64,000 nucleotides of DNA from a virus. Each line of letters opens with the position of its first letter. Positions within the stretch are counted from its first letter, which is position 1. A program made the position numbers and the translations under genes. Below the pieces are notes generated by a model. It was not told the origin of the DNA. It was given only the letters and a program-made list of their open reading frames with translations, and did not search any database. Shown piece by piece: positions 43,271 through 50,812 of the stretch. The stretch is from IMG/VR virus record IMGVR_UViG_3300032308_002078, positions 80,073-144,072 of that record; one strand, given 5' to 3'.

Positions 43271-43501
43271 ATGGCAAATATACCAGTTAACGCAACAGGC
43301 ATAGTATCAACAACATCAGTAACAGGGAGTTTTGCTGGCTTTACTGTTGTATCAGGATCAGCTACTTTTACAGGGTTAAAAGATATTAACAACGGTAGTT
43401 TAACAGCAGCTGCTAACTGGGTAATACCAGCAGGTGTTACTATTCCTTATTATATCACTAGTGCTTCCTTATCTTCAGGAGCTGTTTTGTTCTATACTTA
43501 A
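43271..43501 (+). CDS. Small beta-rich head protein, unknown function
   Basis: 76 residues of Ser/Thr/Gly/Ala/Val-rich beta-like sequence (VTGSFAGFTVVSGSATFTGL, NWVIPAGVTIPYYITSASLS). It resembles small decoration or spike-tip-like proteins and lies inside the head cluster. A similar composition is seen in the 140-residue protein at 50813. No specific family recognised. Confidence 0.5.
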   Translation: MANIPVNATGIVSTTSVTGSFAGFTVVSGSATFTGLKDINNGSLTAAANWVIPAGVTIPYYITSASLSSGAVLFYT

Positions 43502-43509
43502 TATTTATA
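43502..43509 (+). promoter_or_regulatory. Putative late promoter box TATTTATA
   Basis: Starts directly after the upstream stop codon and ends 5 nt before the ATG at 43515. Confidence 0.5.
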
Positions 43510-43514
43510 ACAAA

Positions 43515-44444
43515 ATGAAAACCTTACAACAAGAATATCAATTAATAAAAGAAGGTAAAGGTAACAAAGACCACTTCTTAAAAGTAGCAAGAAATATGTT
43601 TCCTGAATATGTAGCTCATGGTAATGATTTCAATTCAGCTGTATCTATTTTAAAAAGTAAAAGTCTTTTAACTGAAGCAGCAGGTGGTGTTGTTACTATG
43701 AATAACTCACAACCTAATTGGTTTAGTATTTTTAACACTAATTTAAAAGAAGCCATTGGTGTTAAAGACAAAAAAGAATATGGTGACCAAAACGAGTTTG
43801 AAAAACCAGCTCCAGAAGTAGCTAAAGATTTAGCTAATCAGTTTGATAATAATGATCCTAAAAACATTGATAACCTTTATGGTCAGTCATTTTTGTTAGG
43901 TTATTTAACTGAAATGTGGGATGAGAAAAATGCTGATAAAACAGTAGGTGAGTTAAAAGATATTGTAGCTAAAAACATGGCTAAAGATATTAACTACTAC
44001 CACACAAATGCTTCATTTGGTGTTAAAGGAATCGGATACACTAAAGATGTAGTTGGAGGTGGAGAACCAGTAGAACCTAAAGGCAAATATAAGTCTTCAG
44101 GATATGGTGACATGCCTAAAACAGTTAAAGAAGGTTTAAACGAAGCAAAACGCCCTAATATTAATTCTCAAATTAAAGAATTAGAAAAATCATCCCAAGC
44201 AATTGCTTTAGAAGCAAAATTAGCTGCTATTGATGAGGCAATTGAAAAACGTAAATCTAAATTAGCATTAGCAGAATCAGAAGATTTAGCTGAAATGATT
44301 GATCAGTCTATGGTTAAAGTTCTTAACAAAGAAATTAAAGAACTTGAAAAACATAAAGCTAAAAACCAAAAAATCTATGAAAAGATGACAGGTAAAGCTA
44401 AAGAAGAAGTTATTGATGAAGATGACGATATGATGGCTTATTAA
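43515..44444 (+). CDS. Tagged prohead core-type protein
   Basis: 309 residues from the ATG at 43515; the frame is open upstream, but that stretch overlaps the previous gene and is hydrophobic by chance. MKTLQQEYQLIKEGKGNKDH is the closest tag here to T4's MKTYQEFIAEA. An LTE-AAGG site at ~55 and VKE-GLNE-AKR at ~215 follow, then a Lys/Glu-rich coiled coil (ELEKSSQAIALEAKLAAIDE; LNKEIKELEKHKAKNQKIYE). It directly precedes the protease gene. Likely a core or internal protein processed during maturation. Confidence 0.65.
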   Translation: MKTLQQEYQLIKEGKGNKDHFLKVARNMFPEYVAHGNDFNSAVSILKSKSLLTEAAGGVVTMNNSQPNWFSIFNTNLKEAIGVKDKKEYGDQNEFEKPAPEVAKDLANQFDNNDPKNIDNLYGQSFLLGYLTEMWDEKNADKTVGELKDIVAKNMAKDINYYHTNASFGVKGIGYTKDVVGGGEPVEPKGKYKSSGYGDMPKTVKEGLNEAKRPNINSQIKELEKSSQAIALEAKLAAIDEAIEKRKSKLALAESEDLAEMIDQSMVKVLNKEIKELEKHKAKNQKIYEKMTGKAKEEVIDEDDDMMAY

Positions 44445-44445
44445 T

Positions 44446-45054
44446 ATGAAACAAGTACTAATTGAAACTATACCATTTAATGTTACCCCCATACAGCTTA
44501 CTGAAGGTTTAAAAGCACCTTCTGGTAATCCTATGGTTCAAGGTATTTTAGCTACTGCTGAAGTAAAAAATGGTAACGGTAGATATTACCCTAGAGAAAT
44601 CTGGGAAAAAGAAATTGAAAGTTATAATAAAGTTGTAGCTGAAAACAGAGCAACAGGTGAGTTAGATCACCCCGACTCAACTATTATTTCTCTTAAAAAC
44701 GTATCTCATATTATTAGAGAAGTTTGGTGGGATGGAGATAAAGTAATGGGTAAAATAGAAATTTTACCTACAGTTTCAGGTAATATTTTAAAAGCACTTA
44801 TTGAAAATAATGTAACAGTAGGTGTATCATCTCGCGGTATGGGTTCATTAAAAGAAATTAATGAAGGTACTTTAGAAGTGCAAGATGACTTTGAATTATT
44901 ATGTTGGGATTTTGTATCAACACCATCAAATCCAGGCTCATATATGCAGTTAGTTAGAGAAGGTAAAGAAAATTTACCCGAAAATAAATTCGCTAAAGTT
45001 AATTCTTTATTAACAGAAATTTTATGTGCTAATGGCACATGCCCTATATTCTAA
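44446..45054 (+). CDS. 21: Prohead maturation protease, gp21-like
   Basis: 202 residues (T4 gp21 212). Catalytic residues of the herpesvirus-protease-like fold are visible: His in TGELDHPDST (~72) and Ser in VGVSSRGMGS (~128). GRYYPREIWEKEI (~46) is the other typical segment. In T4 this enzyme cuts core proteins and capsid proteins after (L/I)-x-E. Its own LTE-GLK near residue 20 and LLTE near the end are likely self-cleavage sites. A strong terminator follows, so downstream scaffold and capsid genes must use another promoter. Confidence 0.88.
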   Translation: MKQVLIETIPFNVTPIQLTEGLKAPSGNPMVQGILATAEVKNGNGRYYPREIWEKEIESYNKVVAENRATGELDHPDSTIISLKNVSHIIREVWWDGDKVMGKIEILPTVSGNILKALIENNVTVGVSSRGMGSLKEINEGTLEVQDDFELLCWDFVSTPSNPGSYMQLVREGKENLPENKFAKVNSLLTEILCANGTCPIF

Positions 45055-45082
45055 CCCTTCTTAGGATAGTATCCTTTGATTG

Positions 45083-45113
45083 ACCCTCCCTTAAAAAAGG
45101 AGGGTTTCTTTTT
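45083..45113 (+). terminator. Intrinsic terminator after prohead protease
   Basis: ACCCTCC (45083-45089) pairs with GGAGGGT (45099-45105) around an A-rich loop, followed by TTCTTTTT. It separates the protease unit from the scaffold-capsid unit. Confidence 0.85.
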
Positions 45114-45262
45114 GCATTTTTGAAAAATACCGATATACGTATACCCGACAATATACGATTTTCTATATCGTATTATCAAGAAAATATTCTATTACACTTC
45201 GACATTCGTCAACAATAAGTGTATTTCCAACAAAAAATTATTTGAGGACAAAAAACAAAATT
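45114..45262 (+). promoter_or_regulatory. Structured leader/promoter region of scaffold-capsid operon
   Basis: A 149-base non-coding stretch, long for this genome. It holds a perfect palindrome TATACGTATA (45134-45143), inverted arms ATACGAT/ATCGTAT (45153-45159 and 45167-45173), and a two-level hairpin: TACACTT (45193-45199) with AAGTGTA (45217-45223) enclosing GAC-ATTC-GTC. TTTG at 45111 with TATACG 20 nt later could be a divergent host-type promoter, but the fit is poor. No TATTTATA is present, so the most highly expressed operon appears to use a different signal. Confidence 0.4.
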
Positions 45263-46504
45263 ATGGCAAACAGAGATTTGTTAAAAGAAGCCATTGCTGA
45301 TGCTAAAGCGGTTAAAGAAACTGCCATCGCCAATGCAAAAGCAGCTCTTGAAGAAGCCTTTACTCCTTTGATGCAAGAAAAATTCGCTAAAAAAATCGCC
45401 CAATTGGACGAAGAAGAATTAGAAGAAGCATACGAAGTAGAAGAAGGTGAAAAAGAAGAGATGCAAGAGATGTACGATGTAGAAGAAGCGAAAGCTGAAT
45501 CTACTGATTCTATGGAAGAAGGAGAATTAGAAGAACTTAATTTGGAAGAGCTCCTTCGTGAATTAGATGATTTGGAAGAAGATCAAACAATCAACGGAAC
45601 TGATTCAGAAACAGGAAACGAAGACCATGGTAACATTGTTAGCGTTAATGAAGCTGAAGAGGAAGAAGAAGAGGAAGAAATCGACATTGAAAACATGGAC
45701 GAAGACGATCTTAAATCATTCATCGAATCTGTAATCGCTGATATGGTGGCTGCCGGAGAATTAGAAGGCAACATCGAAGGTGGTGAAGAAGAAGAGGAAG
45801 AAAGTGAAGAAGAAGTTGAAATCAACGAACGTAAAAAGTACGGTGGTAACAAAGGTGATGTTCCTGCTTCAAAGCGTGGTGATAAAAAAGACACTGCTGA
45901 AGAAGAAGGCGTTGAAGACTACAAGAAAAAGAAAATGAAAGAAAACTACGGTGGAGAAGATCAATTAAATGAAGCTAGTGATGCTGATGCTCTTGCCCAG
46001 TTGTTAAATGTTTCTATACCTGTAGCTAACGCTATTATGGTCGCCGCTGGCGCCGCTGGAGCTGGTTTGATTGGTAAGTTAGGTCAAATGGTAGGTAGAA
46101 ATGCTGAAAAATCTAGCATGGCTGAAACTAATGAAATGGAAGAAATGAAGTCTGAGTTAGCTGAAGCTTACAAAACCATCCAAACTATCCAAACTGAATT
46201 ACAAGAAGTTAATTTATTCAACGCAAAATTACTTTACACTAACAAAATCTTCAAATCTAAAAATTTGACTGAAAGTCAAAAAGTAAAAGTATTAGCTGCT
46301 TTTGATAAAGCTGCTAGTGTTAAAGAAGCTAAATTAGTATTTGAAACTTTATCTGAAGGTATGAAAGAAAAGAAATCACCTGTTAACGAATCAATGTTAA
46401 GAGGATCTGCTTCTAAGCCTGCTGGTGTATCTGCTAAAAAGCCAATTCTTGAAGTAAACGACCAATTTGCTAGATGGCAAACATTGGCGGGAATTAAAAA
46501 GTAA
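45263..46504 (+). CDS. 22: Prohead scaffold/core protein, gp22-like
   Basis: 413 residues from the ATG at 45263 (a TTG 21 bases upstream is in frame but unlikely). Extremely acidic: long Glu runs at ~130-200. Helical N-terminus (LKEAIADAKAVKETAIANAK) and a C-terminal coiled coil (MEEMKSELAEAYKTIQTIQT ... LLYTNKIFKSKNLTESQKVK) matching the gp22-type ending before the capsid gene. Many [LIV]-x-E sites (LNEASD, LTES, VNESML, INERK) would allow complete digestion by the protease during maturation, as in T4. Order 21-22-23 is conserved. Confidence 0.85.
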   Translation: MANRDLLKEAIADAKAVKETAIANAKAALEEAFTPLMQEKFAKKIAQLDEEELEEAYEVEEGEKEEMQEMYDVEEAKAESTDSMEEGELEELNLEELLRELDDLEEDQTINGTDSETGNEDHGNIVSVNEAEEEEEEEEIDIENMDEDDLKSFIESVIADMVAAGELEGNIEGGEEEEEESEEEVEINERKKYGGNKGDVPASKRGDKKDTAEEEGVEDYKKKKMKENYGGEDQLNEASDADALAQLLNVSIPVANAIMVAAGAAGAGLIGKLGQMVGRNAEKSSMAETNEMEEMKSELAEAYKTIQTIQTELQEVNLFNAKLLYTNKIFKSKNLTESQKVKVLAAFDKAASVKEAKLVFETLSEGMKEKKSPVNESMLRGSASKPAGVSAKKPILEVNDQFARWQTLAGIKK

Positions 46505-46546
46505 ACAAAAAACAAAACAAAACAAAAAACAAAAACAAAAACTAAA
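46505..46546 (+). promoter_or_regulatory. A/C-only translation leader of the capsid gene
   Basis: All 42 bases between the scaffold stop and the capsid ATG are A or C except one T near the end: repeated CAAAA units. It has no secondary structure and no Shine-Dalgarno, matching the A-rich leaders that favour initiation in Bacteroidota. Confidence 0.5.
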
Positions 46547-48310
46547 ATGTCAAACGTACAACAATTATTAGAAAGCGCTGCGGGTTCTTGGAAGAACTTG
46601 CAAAGCGACGCTGCTAAATTGTCTAGCAAATGGAATAAAACCGGTTTGTTAGAAGGTTTAGTTGAGGTTGACAAAAACAATATGTCAATCTTGTTAGAAA
46701 ACCAAGCCAAGCAATTGGTAACTGAAGCCAACCAAATCTCTTCTAACTCTTCTTTCACTTCAGGTGGACAGGGTGAAAACTGGGCTGGTATTGCTTTGCC
46801 TTTAGTTCGTAAAGTATTCGGAACTATCGTTGCTAAAGAATTCGTTTCAGTTCAACCAATGAACATGCCTTCAGGACTTGTGTTCTTCTTGGATTTCCAA
46901 TATGGTAACTCTAAGACTCCTTTCACAGCTGGTTCATCTTTGTATGGTAACCGTAACACTGCTTCTCAGTTCCCCTTCTCTACTCCTGCTCCTGTAGGTG
47001 GTTTGTATGGTGGTCCTGAAGGTCGTTTCACTTACGCTACTAACCAATTCTCTAGCTCTGCTATTCAAATGACTGCTTCTATTGCTAACTCTTTAACTAC
47101 AGTTGGTGCTGGAACTGGTTCTATTGTTTCTGCTTCATGGGCTGAATTACAATTTGATTCTGATTACTCAGCTTCAGTTGCCGCTGGTCAAGTTTACAAA
47201 TTTACTGTAACTGCTTCAGCTATGCCTTCATTTGACCAAGATGCAGTTCGTGGATTCGTATTGAGTTCAGGTTCAAACTTCTCAGCTACTACTTTGTTAC
47301 CTAACTTCACAAGTTACAACTACACTGCTAATACTATTAGTTTCTTCTACACTGCTTCTGCTAACTTCGCTACTACTCCTCAATCAGGTTCATTAGTAAC
47401 TGTATTCTATCAGAAGTCTACTTCTCAAGATGGTATCAACGTTACTTCAGGTAACAACCAAGCTTCTGCTATCGGTGGTAACCAATCAGGTCGTGGTGAT
47501 TTCGAAGCTTCAGGTTCATTCTCTGTACCTAACGCTGCTAACTCAGCTCAGATTGATATCCCTGAAATCAACGTTAGAATGCAATCACAGCCTATCACTG
47601 CTAAAACCAAGAAATTGAAGGCAGTATGGACTCCTGAATTTGCTCAAGATTTAGCTGCTTACCAGAACATCGACGCTGAAGCTGAATTGACTAACATTAT
47701 GAGTGAGTACATTTCAATGGAAATTGATTTGGAAATCTTGGATATGTTGATTGAAGATGCAGCTGCTGCTACTGAGTACTGGTCAGCTATTAACAACCAG
47801 TCAATCACTGCTGCTGGTGTTAGTGCTTCTAGCTTAGGATTCTACAACACTCAAGGTCAATGGTTCCAAACTTTGGGAACTAAGATCCAAAAGGTGTCTA
47901 ACAAAATCCACCAGTTGACTTTACGTGGAGGTGCTAACTTCTTAGTTACTTCTCCTACTATCGCAACTATTTTGGAATCAATTCCTGGTTTCGCTTCTAC
48001 TTCAAACGGTGAAGCTGATCAAATGGAATATGCTTTCGGTGTACAGAAAATCGGTTCAGTAAACGGTCGTTACAAAGTTTACAAGAACCCTTACATGACC
48101 GAAAACTTGATCCTTATGGGTTATAGAGGTTCTCAGTTCTTGGAAACAGGTGCTGTATTCTCTCCTTACATCCCATTGATCATGACTCCTTTGGTGTACG
48201 ATCCAGAAACCTTCACACCACGTAAAGGTCTTTTGACTCGCTACGCTAAGAAGATGTTGCGTCCTGAATTCTATGGTAAGATCTACATCAGTGGATTGAA
48301 CACCATCTAA
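46547..48310 (+). CDS. 23: Major capsid protein, gp23-like
   Basis: 587 residues (T4 gp23 521). A helical pro-region (1-60) ends in LLENQAKQLVTE, with predicted cleavage after Glu60 (T4 cuts after Glu65). Mature sequence starts ANQISSNSSFTSGG; the HK97-fold core includes ALPLVRKVFGTIVAKEFVSV then QPM, QPITAKTKKLKAVWTPEFAQ (~343), ASTSNGEADQMEYAFGV and the C-terminal LTRYAKKMLRPEFYGKIYIS. An insertion of ~100 residues (~180-330, Ser/Thr/Ala-rich) may be a surface domain. Codons end in C or G far more often than in neighbouring genes (TTC, AAC, TTG), consistent with selection for high expression. Confidence 0.93.
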   Translation: MSNVQQLLESAAGSWKNLQSDAAKLSSKWNKTGLLEGLVEVDKNNMSILLENQAKQLVTEANQISSNSSFTSGGQGENWAGIALPLVRKVFGTIVAKEFVSVQPMNMPSGLVFFLDFQYGNSKTPFTAGSSLYGNRNTASQFPFSTPAPVGGLYGGPEGRFTYATNQFSSSAIQMTASIANSLTTVGAGTGSIVSASWAELQFDSDYSASVAAGQVYKFTVTASAMPSFDQDAVRGFVLSSGSNFSATTLLPNFTSYNYTANTISFFYTASANFATTPQSGSLVTVFYQKSTSQDGINVTSGNNQASAIGGNQSGRGDFEASGSFSVPNAANSAQIDIPEINVRMQSQPITAKTKKLKAVWTPEFAQDLAAYQNIDAEAELTNIMSEYISMEIDLEILDMLIEDAAAATEYWSAINNQSITAAGVSASSLGFYNTQGQWFQTLGTKIQKVSNKIHQLTLRGGANFLVTSPTIATILESIPGFASTSNGEADQMEYAFGVQKIGSVNGRYKVYKNPYMTENLILMGYRGSQFLETGAVFSPYIPLIMTPLVYDPETFTPRKGLLTRYAKKMLRPEFYGKIYISGLNTI

Positions 48311-48334
48311 TTTAGAATAACATTAGATTAAAAG

Positions 48335-48362
48335 AAGCCCCGAGAAATCGGGGCTTTTTTTT
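48335..48362 (+). terminator. Strong intrinsic terminator after capsid gene
   Basis: Perfect 9-bp stem AAGCCCCGA/TCGGGGCTT with a GAAA loop, followed by a T run to 48362. Confidence 0.92.
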
Positions 48363-48364
48363 AC

Positions 48365-48393
48365 TAGTATAGGCCTATACAATATGTATACTA
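48365..48393 (+). repeat. Nested palindromes in the gap before the amidinotransferase gene
   Basis: GTATAGGCCTATAC at 48367-48380 is a perfect 14-bp palindrome. TAGTATA (48365-48371) also pairs with TATACTA (48387-48393). It lies between the capsid terminator and the next start (48416), where an operator would be expected. No bipartite or late promoter box is seen here. Confidence 0.5.
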
Positions 48394-48415
48394 AAACGTT
48401 ATAAATTAGTTACTT

Positions 48416-49330
48416 ATGAAAGAGACTCCAAGTCAGTTACCTATCCAAAGTTTTGTTATGAACTTTCCCTTTTCCTTATCAACAGCAGATCCAAATAATA
48501 TTTGGATGCAAGAATTAACAGATGAGGAACTAGCAATTAATAAACCTAAAGCTTACAAGCAATTTATGGACTTGTATAATTTTGTTGCTGGTGGTGCTTT
48601 AGTAAACTTATTACCTTCAGAAGGCAATTTTCAAGACCAAGTTTATGTGGCTAATTTAGGTATTTATTTACCTCATATTAAAAAAGAAAATCATATTATT
48701 TTATCTAATTTTACTTCAGACCCTCGTAGAGGTGAAGAATTAGTTGGAGAAAAATATTTTAACCAAATGGGTTATAAAACAGCCATTTCTCCTTTTAAAT
48801 GGGAAGGTGAAGCTGATTTAAAATACCTTTATGGAAACAAATATATTGGTGGTTATGGTATTCGTTCAAATATTAAAGCATATGAATGGATGGAAGAACA
48901 ATATAATATGGATATTATCAAAGTAGCTATGGTTGATGAGTATTTATATCATTTAGATTGTTCTATTTTTGCTTTAAATACTGAACAAACTTTAATTTGT
49001 ACTGAATTGTTTGATGAGGACGAATTAAAAATGATTGAAAAAGAAACAGAAATCATTGATATTAATGTTGATGATGCTTTAGGTGGAATAACTAACTCTG
49101 TTCGCTTAGGTAATATGGTTTTATGTGCTTCAAACATTTCAGAAATGAAAAAAACTCATGAATATTATGAGGCTGAAGTTCATAAACTTAAAACGTTAGA
49201 AAAGATTTGTGGTGATGCTGGTATGGAACCTGTTATCTTTAACTTATCAGAATATATGAAATCAGGTGCTATGTTGTCTTGTATGATGATGCATTTGAAT
49301 AGAGTTGACCATAATAAAACCTTATTATAA
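48416..49330 (+). CDS. Amidinotransferase/DDAH-like enzyme (guanidine-modifying superfamily)
   Basis: 304 residues. Motif order fits the pentein-fold guanidino-modifying enzymes: NFTSDPRRGEE, WEGEADLKY (acidic pair, ~127-135), GGYGIRSN (~144-151), catalytic His in YHLDCSIFAL (~178) and a C-terminal Cys in SGAMLSCMMMHL (~288). Dimethylarginine hydrolases, arginine deiminases and glycine amidinotransferases share this frame; the exact substrate cannot be told. Length is like DDAH rather than arginine deiminase (~400). Its stop overlaps the next gene, which encodes a decarboxylase-like protein, so the two may act in one pathway or at least be co-expressed. Confidence 0.72.
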   Translation: MKETPSQLPIQSFVMNFPFSLSTADPNNIWMQELTDEELAINKPKAYKQFMDLYNFVAGGALVNLLPSEGNFQDQVYVANLGIYLPHIKKENHIILSNFTSDPRRGEELVGEKYFNQMGYKTAISPFKWEGEADLKYLYGNKYIGGYGIRSNIKAYEWMEEQYNMDIIKVAMVDEYLYHLDCSIFALNTEQTLICTELFDEDELKMIEKETEIIDINVDDALGGITNSVRLGNMVLCASNISEMKKTHEYYEAEVHKLKTLEKICGDAGMEPVIFNLSEYMKSGAMLSCMMMHLNRVDHNKTLL

Positions 49331-50061
49331 TGGCACAAACATTACAAGAATGGTTAAGTACTGAGGTTAAACAACTTCAAAAAATGCCTGTGGGTGAATT
49401 ATCTAATGTATTTTTCTTTAGAGACCCAATTCGTCCTAATTATATTGACCATGAGCATTTTTATTCACCAGCTGATGGAACTATTTTATATCAAAAGTTT
49501 ATTAAGGATCCTACTGAACCTATAGTTGAAATTAAGGGTATGAATTATACTCTTCAAGATGTTATGGGCGATGATGAGTACAATAAACCTTCATTAGTTA
49601 TTGGTATATTTATGTCGTTTTATGACGTTCACATCAATCGCATACCCTATGGAGGCCTGTTATCATATAAACCACTAGACGCGATACAGTCAACTAATAA
49701 GCCCATGTTAGCTGTAGAAAAGGATATTTTAAATAAAAAAATTAACCCCGCAAACATGGAGTACTTAAAGTATAATGAACGTATGTGGAATAAAATTTAT
49801 TCACCATCTTTAGATTATACTTACTACCTAATTCAGATTGCAGATGAAGATGTAAACGTAATTGCTCCATTTACTATGGATCAAAATGATATGTTTGCTC
49901 AAAACGAAAGATTTTCTTTAATAAGATGGGGTTCACAAGTTGATTTGGTGTTGCCATTAGATGATAGATATGATTTCGAGTTATGTTTAGATGATGCTAT
50001 GCATGTTAATGCTGGCTTAGACCAACTTGTAAAAATTAATTTTAATGAATACACAACCTAA
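49330..50061 (+). CDS. Phosphatidylserine decarboxylase-like protein
   Basis: 243 residues. FYSPADGTILYQKF (~44-57) is the Ser-Pro-Ala-Asp-Gly motif of the family, IFMSFYDVHINRIPYGG (~93-109) contains the conserved Asp-Val-His-x-Asn-Arg-x-Pro, and FSLIRWGSQVDLVLPL (~196-211) holds the Gly-Ser at which these proenzymes cut themselves to make the pyruvoyl cofactor. No membrane anchor is obvious. It would make phosphatidylethanolamine or decarboxylate a related substrate. It is coupled to the amidinotransferase gene and overlaps PhoH by 17 bases. Family call is good; activity is unproven. Confidence 0.75.
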   Translation: MAQTLQEWLSTEVKQLQKMPVGELSNVFFFRDPIRPNYIDHEHFYSPADGTILYQKFIKDPTEPIVEIKGMNYTLQDVMGDDEYNKPSLVIGIFMSFYDVHINRIPYGGLLSYKPLDAIQSTNKPMLAVEKDILNKKINPANMEYLKYNERMWNKIYSPSLDYTYYLIQIADEDVNVIAPFTMDQNDMFAQNERFSLIRWGSQVDLVLPLDDRYDFELCLDDAMHVNAGLDQLVKINFNEYTT

Positions 50062-50773
50062 TCATGAAGATGATATCTTCAAAGAAAAGCGTAAGCCAAA
50101 AAACCCAATTAAGTTTAAAATTCAATTAAACGAAGAACAAAAAGAAGCTAAAGCTAAGATTTTAGATAATACTATTACCTTATTAGCTGGTGCTGCTGGT
50201 AGTGGTAAAACTTTACTTGCTTGTCAAATTGGTTTAGAAAAATTATTTATGAGAGATGTTGAGAAAGTAATTATTACTCGACCAACTGTCTCTAAAGAAG
50301 AAATTGGATTCCTACCAGGTGACTTAAGAGAAAAAATGGATCCTTGGGTTCAACCAATTTATCAGAATATGTTCTTACTTTATGATAAAACTAAGATTGA
50401 AGAACTTATTAAAGAAGATAAAATTGAAATTGTACCTGTATCATTTATGCGTGGTAGAACATTTGTAAACTGTGTAGTAATTGTAGATGAAGCCCAAAAC
50501 GTTACCCATGAACAAATGGAAATGATTGTGACTCGTATTGGTAAAGGATCTAAAATGATTATTTGTGGTGATGATGCGCAAGTAGACTTAAAACAAAAGC
50601 GTGATTCTGGATTTAAATTCTTATATACCGCAGCTAAACGTATTAAAAATCTTTGTGCTATATCTTTAAAACAAAACCATAGAGATCCTATTGTAGAAGA
50701 TTTGATTAATTTATATAATGATGCTTATGAGCAAGGATTTAGTTTAACTACAAACGGAAATTCTAAAAAATAA
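50045..50773 (+). CDS. phoH: PhoH-like ATPase
   Basis: 242 residues. Walker A LLAGAAGSGKTLLACQ (~46-61), PTVSKEEIGFLPGDLREKMD (PhoH signature, ~80-99), FMRGRTFVNCVVIVDEAQN (Walker B, ~137-155) and SLKQNHRDPIVEDLINLY near the end are all present. PhoH is very common in T4-like phages of aquatic bacteria; the biochemical role (RNA helicase-like) in infection is uncertain. It has an N-terminal charged extension and starts inside the preceding gene. Confidence 0.93.
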   Translation: MNTQPNHEDDIFKEKRKPKNPIKFKIQLNEEQKEAKAKILDNTITLLAGAAGSGKTLLACQIGLEKLFMRDVEKVIITRPTVSKEEIGFLPGDLREKMDPWVQPIYQNMFLLYDKTKIEELIKEDKIEIVPVSFMRGRTFVNCVVIVDEAQNVTHEQMEMIVTRIGKGSKMIICGDDAQVDLKQKRDSGFKFLYTAAKRIKNLCAISLKQNHRDPIVEDLINLYNDAYEQGFSLTTNGNSKK

Positions 50774-50794
50774 ATTAGAACCATACTTTTTCAA

Positions 50795-50802
50795 TATTTA
50801 TA
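50795..50802 (+). promoter_or_regulatory. Putative late promoter box TATTTATA before neck operon
   Basis: 10 nt before the ATG at 50813, in the 39-base gap after phoH. It would drive the neck-completion genes. Confidence 0.5.
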
Positions 50803-50812
50803 CGAAAAAGGC

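Noticed and set aside
45583-45894. Antisense Ser-rich open frame inside the scaffold gene
   Set aside because: It is the complement of Glu-rich codons (GAA/GAG read as TTC/CTC); a composition shadow.
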